A DNA stretch of 64,000 bases from Kroppenstedtia guangzhouensis (GCF_014637345.1 NZ_BMEX01000006.1:62001-126000); one strand, 5' to 3'. Counted from the first letter of the stretch, positions 50,805 through 59,880 are shown. Notes: generated from the sequence alone by a model not told the origin. Numbers and translations: made by a program.

Positions 50805-52619
50805 TTATCTTGTGTTTGCTTTCACTTGTTGAAGCTCTTCCACATCCACCTTTTGATAGTCCATCAGCTCATCAAAGTGGATGAGATCGGGAAGCCGGGT
50901 TTGTCTGATCCGGTCTTTGGCAGTGGACTGAAAATGCGCTTTTCTGTAGAGTTCCGCGACGATGAATTTGCGTCCGTTACCATCGGCTCCCGCCTGATCT
51001 TCCGCCTCTTTCAAGATGCAGACCAACTGGTACACATCGACGATCTGATCCGAAAGCGGCTTGAGGTAATATGTCAGGATCTCTTCCGGTTGTGACTTGA
51101 GGAAAGTGAGGTTTTCCCGAATTTGCTGAAGCCGTTCTTCGAGAGCGGTTTTGAAGGGCTGGGACAGAGGATGCGTCAACCCCTCCACTTCGCGGTGTAT
51201 CACCTGCAGAAAAACCTCATCTGCCCGGAATTTCTTGATGACCCGCCACAGATCCAGTGCCAGGATATTGGCCGTTCCTTCCCAGACGGTGAGCACTTGT
51301 GCATCCCTCAACAGGCGCGGGGTTACATACTCTTCGATATAACCGTTGCCGCCCAGCGTCTCAATGGCTTGGTGCGTCATCTCTTTGGCTGCCTCCCCCG
51401 TGCGGTACTTGATGAGAGAGATCAGCATCCGGACCATCACTTCCTCTTCGGGAGCAGCCTGACCGCTGTTCACTTTATCATAGAGATGGATCATATCAAA
51501 AGTGGATCCGGTGTTGACTTCCAGCTCCACCAACATCTCCGCCAGGGTCTGCTTGACCATGGAATATTGAAGGATGGGACGTCCGAAAGCTTGGCGCTCT
51601 CTCGCATAGTGGAATGCTTCATACCAAGCACGGCGCATGATTCCTGTTGCGGCGACCGCATTGCAGATCCGGGAGATGTTCAAGGCTTCCGCCATGTATT
51701 TAAATCCCTGATCCGGATCACCGATCAGATACCCTTCCGCCTCTTCCAGAATCACCTCAGCGGAAGGAACAGCATTTACCCCCAGCTTCTCTTTCAGACG
51801 ACGGACATAGATCCGGTTGCGGGTGCCATCCGGTTTGATCCAAGGAACCAGGAAGAGTCCCAGTCCCCGGGTGCCGGGACGGTCCGGATGGATTCGGGCC
51901 AGCACCGTGGCCACCATGGCGCCTGCATTGCTTGCGAAAAACTTTTCACCGGTCAAGCGGTACACCCCCGGTCCCGCTTCCGGATCGGCTGCCGCCATCG
52001 TCAAGTTGGCTCCGACATCGGAGCCTCCCTGCCGCTCGGTCAGCCAAGTCGCCCCTTCATAGAGGGTCTCTTCATCGAGAGAGGTGAGCCCTGTCAGATA
52101 GGTTTCTTTTTGCTCAGGTGTACCATACCGGTCAATCAGATGAGCTGCAGACAGAGTCAAGGTGACGGGACAGTAAAAACCCGGTTCGCTTTCACTGAGT
52201 AGATATCCCTGCAGATAAGAATACAGATAGGGAGCTTTGCGGCCCAACTCCGGAATCTCGCGATAAAGGTGGCCGACAATCCCTGCTCCGTACACTTCTT
52301 TGACCGTCTTCAGATAACCCTCGTTTTTGACGATCTGCGAAATTTCCTCGCCCCGCCGATTGTACCTGACCAGCCGGGGCTGACCATCCCGGTCGGTATA
52401 GGCCGCCCGTTGATCAATCGGCCCAGCAACCCGCCCACCCAAGTGAGTCAACTCCCGATCCGCCCATTGATGCATATCGTCGGGAAGGTACCGGCGCATC
52501 AGGTACTGCAGATTGAAATCTTCCAGGTAAAAGTTGGGCTCCAGGGGTGGCCGGGGGATATTATTCCCTCCGTACCGAGCCTGATCCACTTCCCGCTGGA
52601 TGTTACGCCGCTTACACAT
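50805..52619 (-). CDS. Acyl-CoA dehydrogenase, AidB-like
   Basis: FAD enzyme that introduces a double bond into an acyl-CoA. The 604-residue protein is longer than usual short-chain dehydrogenases (about 380) and matches the AidB/large type. Visible: an N-terminal DFNLQYLMRRYLP, then GATWLTERQGGSDVGANL (about 195), YRLTGEKFFASNAGA, RRLKEKLGVNAVPSAEVI, RERQAFGRPILQYSMVKQTL (FAD-binding helix, about 340) and HQAIETLGGNGYIEEYVTPRLLRDAQVLTVWEGT (catalytic-site segment) near residue 410. ATG at 52619 overlaps the synthetase stop and has GGAGG 9 bases upstream. Third gene of a merR-synthetase-dehydrogenase operon. Confidence 0.9.
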   Translation of the reverse strand: MCKRRNIQREVDQARYGGNNIPRPPLEPNFYLEDFNLQYLMRRYLPDDMHQWADRELTHLGGRVAGPIDQRAAYTDRDGQPRLVRYNRRGEEISQIVKNEGYLKTVKEVYGAGIVGHLYREIPELGRKAPYLYSYLQGYLLSESEPGFYCPVTLTLSAAHLIDRYGTPEQKETYLTGLTSLDEETLYEGATWLTERQGGSDVGANLTMAAADPEAGPGVYRLTGEKFFASNAGAMVATVLARIHPDRPGTRGLGLFLVPWIKPDGTRNRIYVRRLKEKLGVNAVPSAEVILEEAEGYLIGDPDQGFKYMAEALNISRICNAVAATGIMRRAWYEAFHYARERQAFGRPILQYSMVKQTLAEMLVELEVNTGSTFDMIHLYDKVNSGQAAPEEEVMVRMLISLIKYRTGEAAKEMTHQAIETLGGNGYIEEYVTPRLLRDAQVLTVWEGTANILALDLWRVIKKFRADEVFLQVIHREVEGLTHPLSQPFKTALEERLQQIRENLTFLKSQPEEILTYYLKPLSDQIVDVYQLVCILKEAEDQAGADGNGRKFIVAELYRKAHFQSTAKDRIRQTRLPDLIHFDELMDYQKVDVEELQQVKANTR

Positions 52620-54171
52620 ATGAATCAGCCTCCGTCCCAATTTCTTTCAACCGGTGTTTCAGGATTTTACCGCTGGCATTTCGGGGCAATCCGGACACAA
52701 TCTTCACCCGCCTCGGAATTTTGAATTCAGCGATCTTCCCGGCCAGAAAGCGGCGGATCTCCTTCAGCCAGCCGTCTTCATCCAACGGGTTGGCCCCCGG
52801 TTTCGGAGCCATAAAGGCCGTCACCGTTTCTCCCCATGTCGGATGCGGCAGACCCACCACCGCCGCCTCCTGAACTCCGGGATGGCTGTTCAAGGCATCC
52901 TCCACCTCTTTCGGATAGACATTGACTCCCCCTGTGATGATCACATCTTTTTTGCGATCCACAATCCAGAAAAACCCGTCCTGATCCCGAAACGCCAAAT
53001 CACCGGAATAGACCCAGCCCTTTTTCAGAGTCTGTGCCGTTTCCTCCGGCCGGTTGAGGTAACCCAGCATCGTGCCTTCACCCCGCAGTCGGATTTCGCC
53101 GATTTGGCCCGTCGGGCAAGGTTGATCCTGTTCGTCCACAATCTCGATTTCAGTGAACAAGGCCCCCCGTCGGCCGATGCTCCCCGATTTTTCATGATGA
53201 TCCCGATGATGCATCAGAGTTCCGCTCGGTCCGGCCTCGGTCAGACCATAAACACAGACCATCTTCTCCTTGCCAAATGCATCAGCAATCGCATCCGCCT
53301 GGTCCTTGGAGAGGGGAGCCCCCCCATACACCCAGTATTTGGACGAGGAAAGATCCGTCTCGGGGAAGTTGGGCTCTTGCATACTGAGCAAGTAGGCCAC
53401 CGGGGCGCCAAAAAAATGGGTAATCCTCTCCTGCTCAGTCAGGCGCAATAACATCTCCGGAGTGAAAGCGGGATAAAACACATGGGATGCACCGACGATG
53501 ACAGCGGATACAAACATCAAATGCAAGGGAGCGGAATGACTGAGCGGCATCATATGCAAGATCCGACTCTCCAAGTTGATTTCAAATTCGATGGCGATCA
53601 TCGTGCCAACTGTCAGTAAACTTCTGTGACTGAACCGCACTCCTTTCGGTCGTCCCGTCGTCCCGGAGGTGTAGAGAACATCCACCTCATCCTCCTCCGT
53701 CAATGTCATCGGATCAAACCGGGGGGCATTCCCAAGGGGGGGAGAGGATTTCCAATCCCCCAGGCTCTCCCATCCCCCTTCGGCGGGGCCAGTTTTTACA
53801 TAAAAGCGGGATGGTTGCAACTTTGCCAGTTCAGCAACTGAGGGGAAAAGCTTCTCATGCACAAACATCCCCCTGGCCTGGCAATCCTCCAAAATATAGG
53901 CCACTTCATCCCGACTGAACTGGACGTTGATCGGGACCACCACCCCGCCGGCACGGAGGATGGCAAAGTAAAGAATGGCGAAATCAGGGAGGTTGGGCAT
54001 CATCAAAACCACCCTGTCCCCCCGTTGAATCCCCTTTTGTTGCAAGTGGTGAGCCAGATGATCCGCCTGTTCATTCCATTGTCTGTAAGTGACCCGTTGT
54101 TCCCCGAAGAGCAGCGCATCCCGATCCGGATACTTATTCCCGTTGATATGCAGGATCTTTGACAAATTCAC
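52612..54171 (-). CDS. Acyl-CoA synthetase (AMP-forming)
   Basis: Activates a carboxylic acid to its CoA thioester through an acyl-adenylate. The 519-residue ANL-family enzyme has the P-loop VDVLYTSGTTGRPKGV (about residue 160), FFGAPVAYLLSM, the YGLTEAGPSG motif (about 287), GWVYSGDLAFRDQDGFFWIVDRKKD (about 390) and the C-terminal lysine in NASGKILKHRLKEI (about 505). The true start is GTG at 54171 with GGGGGG 6 bases upstream; a longer open frame runs into the merR gene. Length and sequence fit medium- or long-chain fatty acid ligases. It feeds the dehydrogenase encoded just downstream. Confidence 0.92.
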   Translation of the reverse strand: MNLSKILHINGNKYPDRDALLFGEQRVTYRQWNEQADHLAHHLQQKGIQRGDRVVLMMPNLPDFAILYFAILRAGGVVVPINVQFSRDEVAYILEDCQARGMFVHEKLFPSVAELAKLQPSRFYVKTGPAEGGWESLGDWKSSPPLGNAPRFDPMTLTEEDEVDVLYTSGTTGRPKGVRFSHRSLLTVGTMIAIEFEINLESRILHMMPLSHSAPLHLMFVSAVIVGASHVFYPAFTPEMLLRLTEQERITHFFGAPVAYLLSMQEPNFPETDLSSSKYWVYGGAPLSKDQADAIADAFGKEKMVCVYGLTEAGPSGTLMHHRDHHEKSGSIGRRGALFTEIEIVDEQDQPCPTGQIGEIRLRGEGTMLGYLNRPEETAQTLKKGWVYSGDLAFRDQDGFFWIVDRKKDVIITGGVNVYPKEVEDALNSHPGVQEAAVVGLPHPTWGETVTAFMAPKPGANPLDEDGWLKEIRRFLAGKIAEFKIPRRVKIVSGLPRNASGKILKHRLKEIGTEADSYV

Positions 54172-54190
54172 AGATATCCCCCCCGTCTGT

Positions 54191-54610
54191 TCATTCCCTG
54201 GACCCGTCCTCCCCTGCTTCCAAAGATACCAACTTCTCTTCAAAGCGAGTTTTAAGATCCTGAATCTCTTCCCGCAATCGGCTGAGGTCCTCGATCCGGG
54301 CATCCAGTTCGCGGATTTTTTCCTCACCGTATTGGATTGTGCGTCTCAACTGTTTCCGTCCTGTCCGGTCTTCATCGAACAAAGTGATCATTTCTTTGAT
54401 CTCATGCAAGGAGAAGCCAAATCTTTTTCCGCGCAAAATCAGTTTCAGACGGGCTCGATCACCGCGGGTGTAATATCGGGTGCCTTTTCCGCTGCGCTGT
54501 GGCAGGATCAAGCCGATCTCCTCATAATATCGAATCGTACGTGTGCTGATGTCCAACTCCCGAGACAATTCAGATATCGTAAAGAGATCTTTGTCAGTCG
54601 ATAATGACAC
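54191..54610 (-). CDS. MerR-family regulator, LiuR-like
   Basis: A 139-residue MerR-type repressor/activator. The N-terminal winged helix is FTISELSRELDISTRTIRYYEEIGLI (positions about 10-34), followed by GTRYYTRGDRARLKLILRGK and the KRFGFSLHEIKEMI segment, then a dimerising coiled coil (RRTIQYGEEKIRELDARIEDL). No cysteine-based metal site is seen. It resembles LiuR-type regulators of branched-chain amino acid and acyl-CoA degradation genes, and it heads the synthetase-dehydrogenase operon. GTG start with GAGGGGGTG upstream. A perfect palindromic operator lies 50 bases upstream. Confidence 0.88.
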   Translation of the reverse strand: MSLSTDKDLFTISELSRELDISTRTIRYYEEIGLILPQRSGKGTRYYTRGDRARLKLILRGKRFGFSLHEIKEMITLFDEDRTGRKQLRRTIQYGEEKIRELDARIEDLSRLREEIQDLKTRFEEKLVSLEAGEDGSRE

Positions 54611-54659
54611 AGAATCACCCCCTCAACAATCCCCTGTTCCCAGGCTATCATTATATTAT

Positions 54660-54677
54660 ATTAACGTCAACGTTAAT
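54660..54677. promoter_or_regulatory. Palindromic operator of the MerR-type regulator
   Basis: ATTAACGTCAACGTTAAT is a perfect 8+2+8 palindrome. It overlaps the promoter elements of the merR operon (TTGACG and TATAAT-like sequence on the minus strand). It resembles the TTAACGTnAACGTnAA-like motif reported for LiuR regulators. Confidence 0.7.
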
Positions 54678-54828
54678 TAGCCATTTATTCAGATAAAAGG
54701 GGAGGAATTCACTTCCCGTTAACCCCCCCTGATTCCAATCGAACCGATTGTGACAGGAATCACAGCCGCTTTTCGGCAACATGATACAATGAAGATCAGA
54801 TCCACCAATGGAAGAAGGGGAAGCACTT

Positions 54829-55239
54829 TTGGCTAAGCTGATGCTGTTTTTTCACGTTTTGGGGGCAGTTGGAATGGGTTTTTATCTTTTACTGCCCTTT
54901 TTTTTGCAGAAAACCTTTCTACAAGAAAGGTCGGTCCTTCGTGCCATGTATTGGATGAATTTCATCAGCCAATGGGTTCTCGTCGCCCAATTCTTTTCCG
55001 GCGGATACTTGTACATCCAAGGGAACTATTCACTTCACTGGATGATTTGGGTAATCGTCGTTTATACAGGGATCGGCGCTTTTGGGGGAATGTTTGGCTA
55101 TCATATCCGAAAATTTCTCAACTCCCCCACGCCGCCCGGGTTCAAACCATGGGCGCGAAAGGTTCGCCTCCATGGAATTCTTTCGACTATCTTCCTGTCC
55201 TTCATCATCTTCCTGATGCTGTTTCCTCATGGGATCTAA
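54829..55239 (+). CDS. Four-span membrane protein of unknown function
   Basis: A 136-residue integral membrane protein. Spans: LMLFFHVLGAVGMGFYLLLPFFL (residues about 5-27), WVLVAQFFSGGYLYI (48-63), MIWVIVVYTGIGAFGGMFGYHI (70-92) and ILSTIFLSFIIFLMLFP (115-132). The HVLGAVGMGFY opening resembles DUF2269-type proteins, but I do not press this. GAAGAAGGGGAAG lies 5-8 bases before the TTG at 54829, which I prefer to the ATG at 54808. A terminator follows. Confidence 0.7.
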   Translation: MAKLMLFFHVLGAVGMGFYLLLPFFLQKTFLQERSVLRAMYWMNFISQWVLVAQFFSGGYLYIQGNYSLHWMIWVIVVYTGIGAFGGMFGYHIRKFLNSPTPPGFKPWARKVRLHGILSTIFLSFIIFLMLFPHGI

Positions 55240-55280
55240 GCCTTTCCTGGATCAAGGTCGATTCCAATCAGAAAGAGTTC

Positions 55281-55307
55281 ATCGCCTCCGGAAAGGCGAT
55301 TTTTTTA
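55281..55307 (+). terminator. Terminator of the four-span membrane protein gene
   Basis: Stem ATCGCC/GGCGAT with an 8-base loop, followed by TTTTTTT. Confidence 0.85.
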
Positions 55308-55481
55308 TGATGCCTCCATTGATATCGATTTTACCCCGGAGAAATAAGCTCCCGACTTTCTTTTCTCCCTTTAGTCTACATCCCCATTTTGGTGCTTTCC
55401 GCTGCCGGGATGCTCTTCAGTCTCGCCTATGCGATCCTGTCCATATGAAAACCCCGCCAATCAGTGACTGAACATGGATTA

Positions 55482-55509
55482 CCCCCGCACGAAAGGCGAG
55501 GGTTTTTGC
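55482..55509 (+). terminator. Possible terminator before the spore-glycan locus
   Basis: Stem CCCxCGC/GCGxGGG with one mismatch, followed by TTTTTGC. Confidence 0.5.
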
Positions 55510-55610
55510 TTGGTTTTTTATCAACTGTACCCCAAACTTCTAAAAAGTAGTAGAGTAGCCCTTCCGTTTTTTTCTTTTAAAAGTATCTTATAGCAGGAGG
55601 TGAAGGAAGA

Positions 55611-55883
55611 TTGCTTAATAACATTTTTCGATTGGTCGAAGGGATCCTGGACAGTATTTTCGGCCCTTCCTTTCCAGGAGGAGGCGATGAAAACGAGGCG
55701 ATCCGACGGCGGCTCCTACGCTATCTGAATCAAAACGTTGTCGTTGAGACCGTCAGCGGAGAAGTATCGGGTCGGGTCACCGCCGTTGGCGCCGATTATC
55801 TCGAATTGCAGTCGGTCGGGGAGATCATTTTGATTCCCTTTGACAGCATCATCTATGTGGACGCTTTGGGAGGTGGAAGTTGA
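55611..55883 (+). CDS. Small spore coat-like protein 1 (DUF2642-like)
   Basis: A 90-residue protein. After an amphipathic N-terminus (NNIFRLVEGILDSIFG) and a glycine-rich linker, the segment NQNVVVETVSGEVSGRVTAVGADYLELQ has the short beta-barrel pattern of DUF2642 proteins, which occur in Bacillus spore coats. It starts with TTG at 55611, with a strong AGGAGGTGAAGG upstream. It heads a run with a second similar protein and sugar-modifying genes, so it may be the glycosylated or anchoring partner of a spore-surface glycan, much as CgeA accompanies CgeB. Function is inference. Confidence 0.7.
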   Translation: MLNNIFRLVEGILDSIFGPSFPGGGDENEAIRRRLLRYLNQNVVVETVSGEVSGRVTAVGADYLELQSVGEIILIPFDSIIYVDALGGGS

Positions 55884-55884
55884 G

Positions 55885-56103
55885 ATGGCGGGATATCAAA
55901 ACTTGGCGGCTCGTCTGCGTCAATTCATCGGAAGTACCGTCCAGGTGGCTGTCTCTGAGAATGAGAGCCCTGTCGAAGGTCAACTGGTCAGTGTCTCAAC
56001 AGCTGCATTTACAGTTCAAACCGCTCCCCCACCGGGATATGGACCACCCAACTTGGTGACCTTCTTTTTTCAAAACATCGGCTATGTAAGGATTTTTGTC
56101 TGA
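55885..56103 (+). CDS. Small spore coat-like protein 2 (DUF2642-like)
   Basis: A 72-residue protein encoded directly after the first one. The core RQFIGSTVQVAVSENESPVEGQLVSVSTAAFTVQ repeats the same V.V....G.L..V pattern, so the two are likely diverged paralogues. A proline-rich turn (TAPPPGYGPPN) precedes the C-terminal strand FFFQNIGYVRIFV. ATG at 55885 with GGGAGGTGG upstream; a longer in-frame start at 55840 is inside gene 1 and rejected. The next gene begins on the base after its stop. Confidence 0.65.
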   Translation: MAGYQNLAARLRQFIGSTVQVAVSENESPVEGQLVSVSTAAFTVQTAPPPGYGPPNLVTFFFQNIGYVRIFV

Positions 56104-57009
56104 ATGATTCTCATCACCGGAGCGGCAGGATATATCGGCTCCAAGTTAGTTGACTTTTTTTCGAGAAAAAATATCCCGATGCGGGCGGTCGATAACTTTC
56201 GTACCCATCCCTTCCCCCAAATTCATGGAATATCGATCCATAAGTTGGATATCACCATACCCGATGACGTGAAAAAAATGATGAAAGGGATCGACACCAT
56301 CATTCACTTGGGTGCGATCAGCGATGTCTCCCAATGTGAAACCCATGCCAAAGACGCCATACTGATCAATCTGCTTTCTCTGAAATATATCGTTCGTGAG
56401 GCCATCCAAGCAGGGGTGCAAAAAATCATCTTTCCCTCCTCTTTTGCAGTGTATGATCCACATTGGAAGCTCATCAGCGAGCAGACCCCTTTAAATCCCG
56501 GCAATTTCTATGGTCATCTGAAAAAGTGGGCGGAGGAACTCCTTCTGAAGGAACAAGCCAATCTCGATATCGTCATTTTCCGCCAATCCAACGTGTATGG
56601 TAAGGGAATGGTTTCGAAGGGAACCGTGGTTGAAAGTTTTTGCAAATCCGTAATAAAAAATCAGAAAATCACGATTCATGGATCCGGACAGCAAACACGC
56701 AATTTCATCCATGTGGATGATGTGGTATGGGCTTATTACCAAGCTCTGTCCACTTCCATCCAAGGGATTTACAATCTTGGAGGAAAAGACACCTTAAGTA
56801 TTTTGGAGCTGGCACGTTTGGTCAATCAGCTTGGGAAGCAATCTCTCGGAAGATCGGTGCCCATCATCAGAAAACAGAAGCAATCGACCAATGAACAGAA
56901 GACTCACTTAATCAAATGGGACACTCAAAAGACAGACACTCTCTTCAGGGGCAGAAAGATGAAGAGTCTTTATGAGGGAATACAAGAATACTTCGAAGAT
57001 ACCGTTTAA
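56104..57009 (+). CDS. NAD-dependent epimerase/dehydratase (extended SDR)
   Basis: Sugar-nucleotide modifying enzyme of 301 residues. The NAD-binding motif ILITGAAGYIGSKLVDFF is at the start, a conserved DITIPDDVKK/IHLGAISDVSQC segment follows, the catalytic serine region is PSSFAVYDP (about 115) and the YxxxK pair is YGHLKKWAEELL (about 140). RQSNVYGKGM and HVDDVVWAYYQAL are typical of UDP-glucose 4-epimerase-type enzymes. ATG follows the previous stop at once (TGAATG), so translation is coupled. Exact substrate is unknown; it belongs with the spore-glycan genes. Confidence 0.88.
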   Translation: MILITGAAGYIGSKLVDFFSRKNIPMRAVDNFRTHPFPQIHGISIHKLDITIPDDVKKMMKGIDTIIHLGAISDVSQCETHAKDAILINLLSLKYIVREAIQAGVQKIIFPSSFAVYDPHWKLISEQTPLNPGNFYGHLKKWAEELLLKEQANLDIVIFRQSNVYGKGMVSKGTVVESFCKSVIKNQKITIHGSGQQTRNFIHVDDVVWAYYQALSTSIQGIYNLGGKDTLSILELARLVNQLGKQSLGRSVPIIRKQKQSTNEQKTHLIKWDTQKTDTLFRGRKMKSLYEGIQEYFEDTV

Positions 57010-57734
57010 GATCTGGGTGGAAGATTGGAGAGCCGTTGAGCTTCCGGCACCGGCCGAAAAGGTTTGGCCGGAATGCCTTTCACAATGGTTTTACCGGGAA
57101 CATCTTTGGTGACGACGCTTCCCGCTGCAACGAACCCCTCTTCATCAATCGTGATTCCCGGAAGCAATATCGCTCCGGCTCCGATTCTTCCTCCGCGCTT
57201 CACATGGACCCCCTTCAACGGGATCGGGTGGGGAGAACGGGCCGCAAATGGATCATTGGACGTAACCACACAAGGGGCCACAAACACATCTTCCTCCAGT
57301 CGGGAAAAGGCGGTCAGATAGACATTGGTTTGCAAATTGGTCCGATCACCGATTTGGATGTGATTCTCCAATGTGACTCCTCTGCCGATCACAACCTTGT
57401 CTCCGATCACCACATGCTCTCTGATGGTTACAAGATCGGCTATCAAGCAATGTTCGCCGACCGTGGCTCCGCGATACAAGATACTGTTGCTCCCCACCTG
57501 AACTTTTTTACCTATGATGAGAGGATCAGAAACCGATTCTTTCATCGGCTTCTTTCCCAAAATACTATGGTCGCCGACTCTCACCTGATTTCCAATCACT
57601 GTCTGCTCATGAATGACCACATGGGAGCCGATTTCCACATGGTCCCCGATCTGTACTTGTGGACCAATCCAGGAGGACATCCCGAGTTGGACGTTCTTGC
57701 CCAGTTGCGCTTGAGGATGAACAAAGGGTTTCAA
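57006..57734 (-). CDS. Hexapeptide-repeat sugar O/N-acyltransferase
   Basis: A 242-residue left-handed beta-helix protein built of hexapeptide turns such as VQLGMSSWIGPQVQIGDHVE, VIGNQVRVGDHSIL and VVIGDKVVIGRGVTLENHI. The loop histidine-containing segment and the C-terminal GAGAILLPGITIDEEGFVAAGSVVTKDVP are those of WlbB/WbpD-type acetyltransferases that use acetyl-CoA on amino sugars. Its start overlaps the DegT aminotransferase stop by four bases, so the pair are coupled: the aminotransferase makes an amino sugar and this enzyme probably acetylates it. It converges with the epimerase gene, overlapping by four bases. Confidence 0.87.
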   Translation of the reverse strand: MKPFVHPQAQLGKNVQLGMSSWIGPQVQIGDHVEIGSHVVIHEQTVIGNQVRVGDHSILGKKPMKESVSDPLIIGKKVQVGSNSILYRGATVGEHCLIADLVTIREHVVIGDKVVIGRGVTLENHIQIGDRTNLQTNVYLTAFSRLEEDVFVAPCVVTSNDPFAARSPHPIPLKGVHVKRGGRIGAGAILLPGITIDEEGFVAAGSVVTKDVPGKTIVKGIPAKPFRPVPEAQRLSNLPPRS

Positions 57735-58840
57735 AGGGCGTTCCCCTCCTCAAAAAATTGAACCACTTTCTCGATCACTGTCTCCTGCTCCGCATTTGTC
57801 AGTTCGGGATAAACAGGCAATGCCAATGTCGTTCCCGCCACCGCTTCCGCCTGCGGGAGAGAGGGGACTGAAAACCGATCTTTCCATGCTCTCTGATGGT
57901 GCAATGGCATCGGATAATAGATTTCACATCCGATTCCATGATCGTTCAGCCATTTTTTTAATGAAGCACTGTGGGGTGTCCGAAGGATATACAAGTGATA
58001 GGTGGGCAAAGCCTCTGCAGAGGTGGATGGAAGTTGAAGCGGCAACTTGTGAAACGCTTCCCGATATCGATCGGCTAAAATCCGCCGTCGCTGATTCCAA
58101 TTCAGCAAATGCTTCAACTTCACACGAAGGACAGCCGCCTGAATTTCATCCAGCCTGCTGTTAAAGCCAAAGCAGGAATGGTGATATTTACGCTCCGTCC
58201 CATGTGTGCGCAATCGTTGGATTTTTTCATGCAACCTTGGGTTGGAAGTGGTGATGATGCCGCCATCTCCAATCCCACCCAAGTTTTTTGTGGGATAGAA
58301 AGAGAAACAGCCGACATCTCCCCAGGATCCTACTGGTTTCCCATCGAGTTGGGCACCCATCGCTTGACAGGCATCCTCCACCACGGCCAGTCCGTGGCGT
58401 TGCGCAATGGATGACAGAGCTTTCATATCCGCAGGATGACCAAAAAGGTGAACGGGAAGAATCGCTTTCGTTTTCGATGTGATCGCTTGTTCCACCCGGG
58501 CGGGATCCAGATGATAGTTTTGGGTCTCGATATCGACCAAAACAGGCCGGGCACCAGTGTGAACGATCGCCTCCACGGTGGCAAAAAAAGTGTAAGGACT
58601 TGTAATCACTTCGTCACCTTCACCCACACCCAAGGCGGCCAATGCCAAGAACAACGCATCGGTTCCGCTGTTTACCCCGACTCCATATCCGGTACCGCAA
58701 AGGGTGGCAACCTCTTTTTCCAAAGCTTCACCCGCTCTTCCCAAAATAAATTGCCCTTGATCCAATACATCAGCGATCTCCTTCTCCATTTCATCTCTCA
58801 GGGATTGATGCTGACGTTGGATATCGATTAACGGGATCAT
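57731..58840 (-). CDS. DegT/DnrJ/EryC1 sugar aminotransferase
   Basis: PLP enzyme that transfers an amino group to a keto-sugar nucleotide. In 369 residues: PLIDIQRQHQSLRDEMEKEI at the start, GVNSGTDALFLAL (about 53), FGHPADMKAL, VVEDACQAMGA (about 155) and the PLP lysine in CFSFYPTKNLGGIGDGG (about 184). The C-terminal YYPMPLHHQRAWKD is a family signature. ATG with GGGGGAGC upstream. It faces the Gfo/Idh dehydrogenase gene across a short divergent promoter region; dehydrogenase, aminotransferase and acyltransferase together match the WlbA-WlbE-WlbB or NtdC-NtdA logic of 3-amino-sugar synthesis. Confidence 0.93.
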   Translation of the reverse strand: MIPLIDIQRQHQSLRDEMEKEIADVLDQGQFILGRAGEALEKEVATLCGTGYGVGVNSGTDALFLALAALGVGEGDEVITSPYTFFATVEAIVHTGARPVLVDIETQNYHLDPARVEQAITSKTKAILPVHLFGHPADMKALSSIAQRHGLAVVEDACQAMGAQLDGKPVGSWGDVGCFSFYPTKNLGGIGDGGIITTSNPRLHEKIQRLRTHGTERKYHHSCFGFNSRLDEIQAAVLRVKLKHLLNWNQRRRILADRYREAFHKLPLQLPSTSAEALPTYHLYILRTPHSASLKKWLNDHGIGCEIYYPMPLHHQRAWKDRFSVPSLPQAEAVAGTTLALPVYPELTNAEQETVIEKVVQFFEEGNAL

Positions 58841-58908
58841 CGCTCCCCCTCCTCACTTTTCATCCTATGATCCACCCGATTCAATTAAGACCGAAGGGGG
58901 ATGAGTCA

Positions 58909-59880
58909 TTGACCGGGAAAATTGTACAAACGGCCCTCGTGGGAACCGGATTTATGGGAGAGAATCACCTCCGAAACCTGATCTCCCTTCCCGATGTGAA
59001 AGTCATCGGCATATTCGATTCCGATTTTTCGAAGGCAAAGATCATCGCCGAAAAATATCAGGTTCCTCAAGCCCGAAAACTTCGTGACCTGATGAAAGCA
59101 GCTGAGGCCGTCGTGATCTGTGTTCCGACAACAGCCCACCACTCAGTCGCAACAGAGGCGATCCGTCACGGATGCCATGTTTTTCTGGAAAAACCTTTCA
59201 CCCGTACCCTTGAGGAAGCCCGCTCCCTCTGTCACATGGCTTCCGACTGCGGCGTCCACATTCAAGTGGGACATGTGGAGCGGTTTCATCCGGTGGTTCA
59301 AACCCTGCTCCAGTCTGTCCGATACGAGCATCTGGTCATGGGTGAATTTTATCGCTATGTCCCCTTGAGAAAAAAAATTGATGCAGATGTCTGCCTCACC
59401 TTAATGGTTCACGATCTCGACCTCGTCCTTCACATTGCCGATCGAATGAAAGCCTCTCCCACGGATCTCACGGCATCCGGTCAGGTGGTGCATCCGCGGG
59501 AGATGAATCGGGGTCTGGTCGATAATGCCCAGGTTTACATCCCTTTCGATTCTCCTTTTCATGTGACAATCCACGCGGTTCGGGCGGGAGCCCTCCGAAA
59601 GCGGGAGATCATTTTGACGGAAACAGACCAGACCTGGGTGGCTGATCTGTTGAATCATCGGCTGTACCGCTACACCCGATCCGGCCGATACTCTCATTCC
59701 ATCCACTGTCAAACCGTCCATATCCCGACATTCTCTCCCTTACTGGAAGAAATCAAGCACTTTATCGAGACAGTCCAAACCGGCCGCCAACCGGAAGTCT
59801 CCCAGTTTGATGGATTAAACGTCATGAAGCTGGCGGAACGAATTCAATCCGAAATTGGAAAAAGGAGTGATCAAGGATGA
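58909..59880 (+). CDS. Gfo/Idh/MocA-family sugar dehydrogenase
   Basis: NAD(P)-dependent oxidoreductase of 323 residues. The Rossmann motif is ALVGTGFMGENHLRNL at the start; the family EKP motif with the lysine is in HVFLEKPFTRTLEEA (about 80); the substrate-domain HDLDLVLHI (histidine) is near 165. I use TTG at 58909, which has AAGGGGGATG 5 bases upstream; the in-frame ATG at 58867 lacks a site. It probably oxidises a sugar hydroxyl to the ketone used by the divergent DegT aminotransferase. The stop overlaps the next start by four bases (ATGA). Confidence 0.9.
   Translation: MTGKIVQTALVGTGFMGENHLRNLISLPDVKVIGIFDSDFSKAKIIAEKYQVPQARKLRDLMKAAEAVVICVPTTAHHSVATEAIRHGCHVFLEKPFTRTLEEARSLCHMASDCGVHIQVGHVERFHPVVQTLLQSVRYEHLVMGEFYRYVPLRKKIDADVCLTLMVHDLDLVLHIADRMKASPTDLTASGQVVHPREMNRGLVDNAQVYIPFDSPFHVTIHAVRAGALRKREIILTETDQTWVADLLNHRLYRYTRSGRYSHSIHCQTVHIPTFSPLLEEIKHFIETVQTGRQPEVSQFDGLNVMKLAERIQSEIGKRSDQG

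Larger units (their letters stand above)
55240..55610. other. Intergenic stretch before the spore-glycan locus
   Basis: About 370 bases with two terminators (55281-55307 and 55482-55509). Between them one frame ends in a hydrophobic stretch (LVYIPILVLSAAGMLFSLAY) but has no start codon, so it may be the relic of a small membrane-protein gene. No other gene is seen. Confidence 0.5.
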
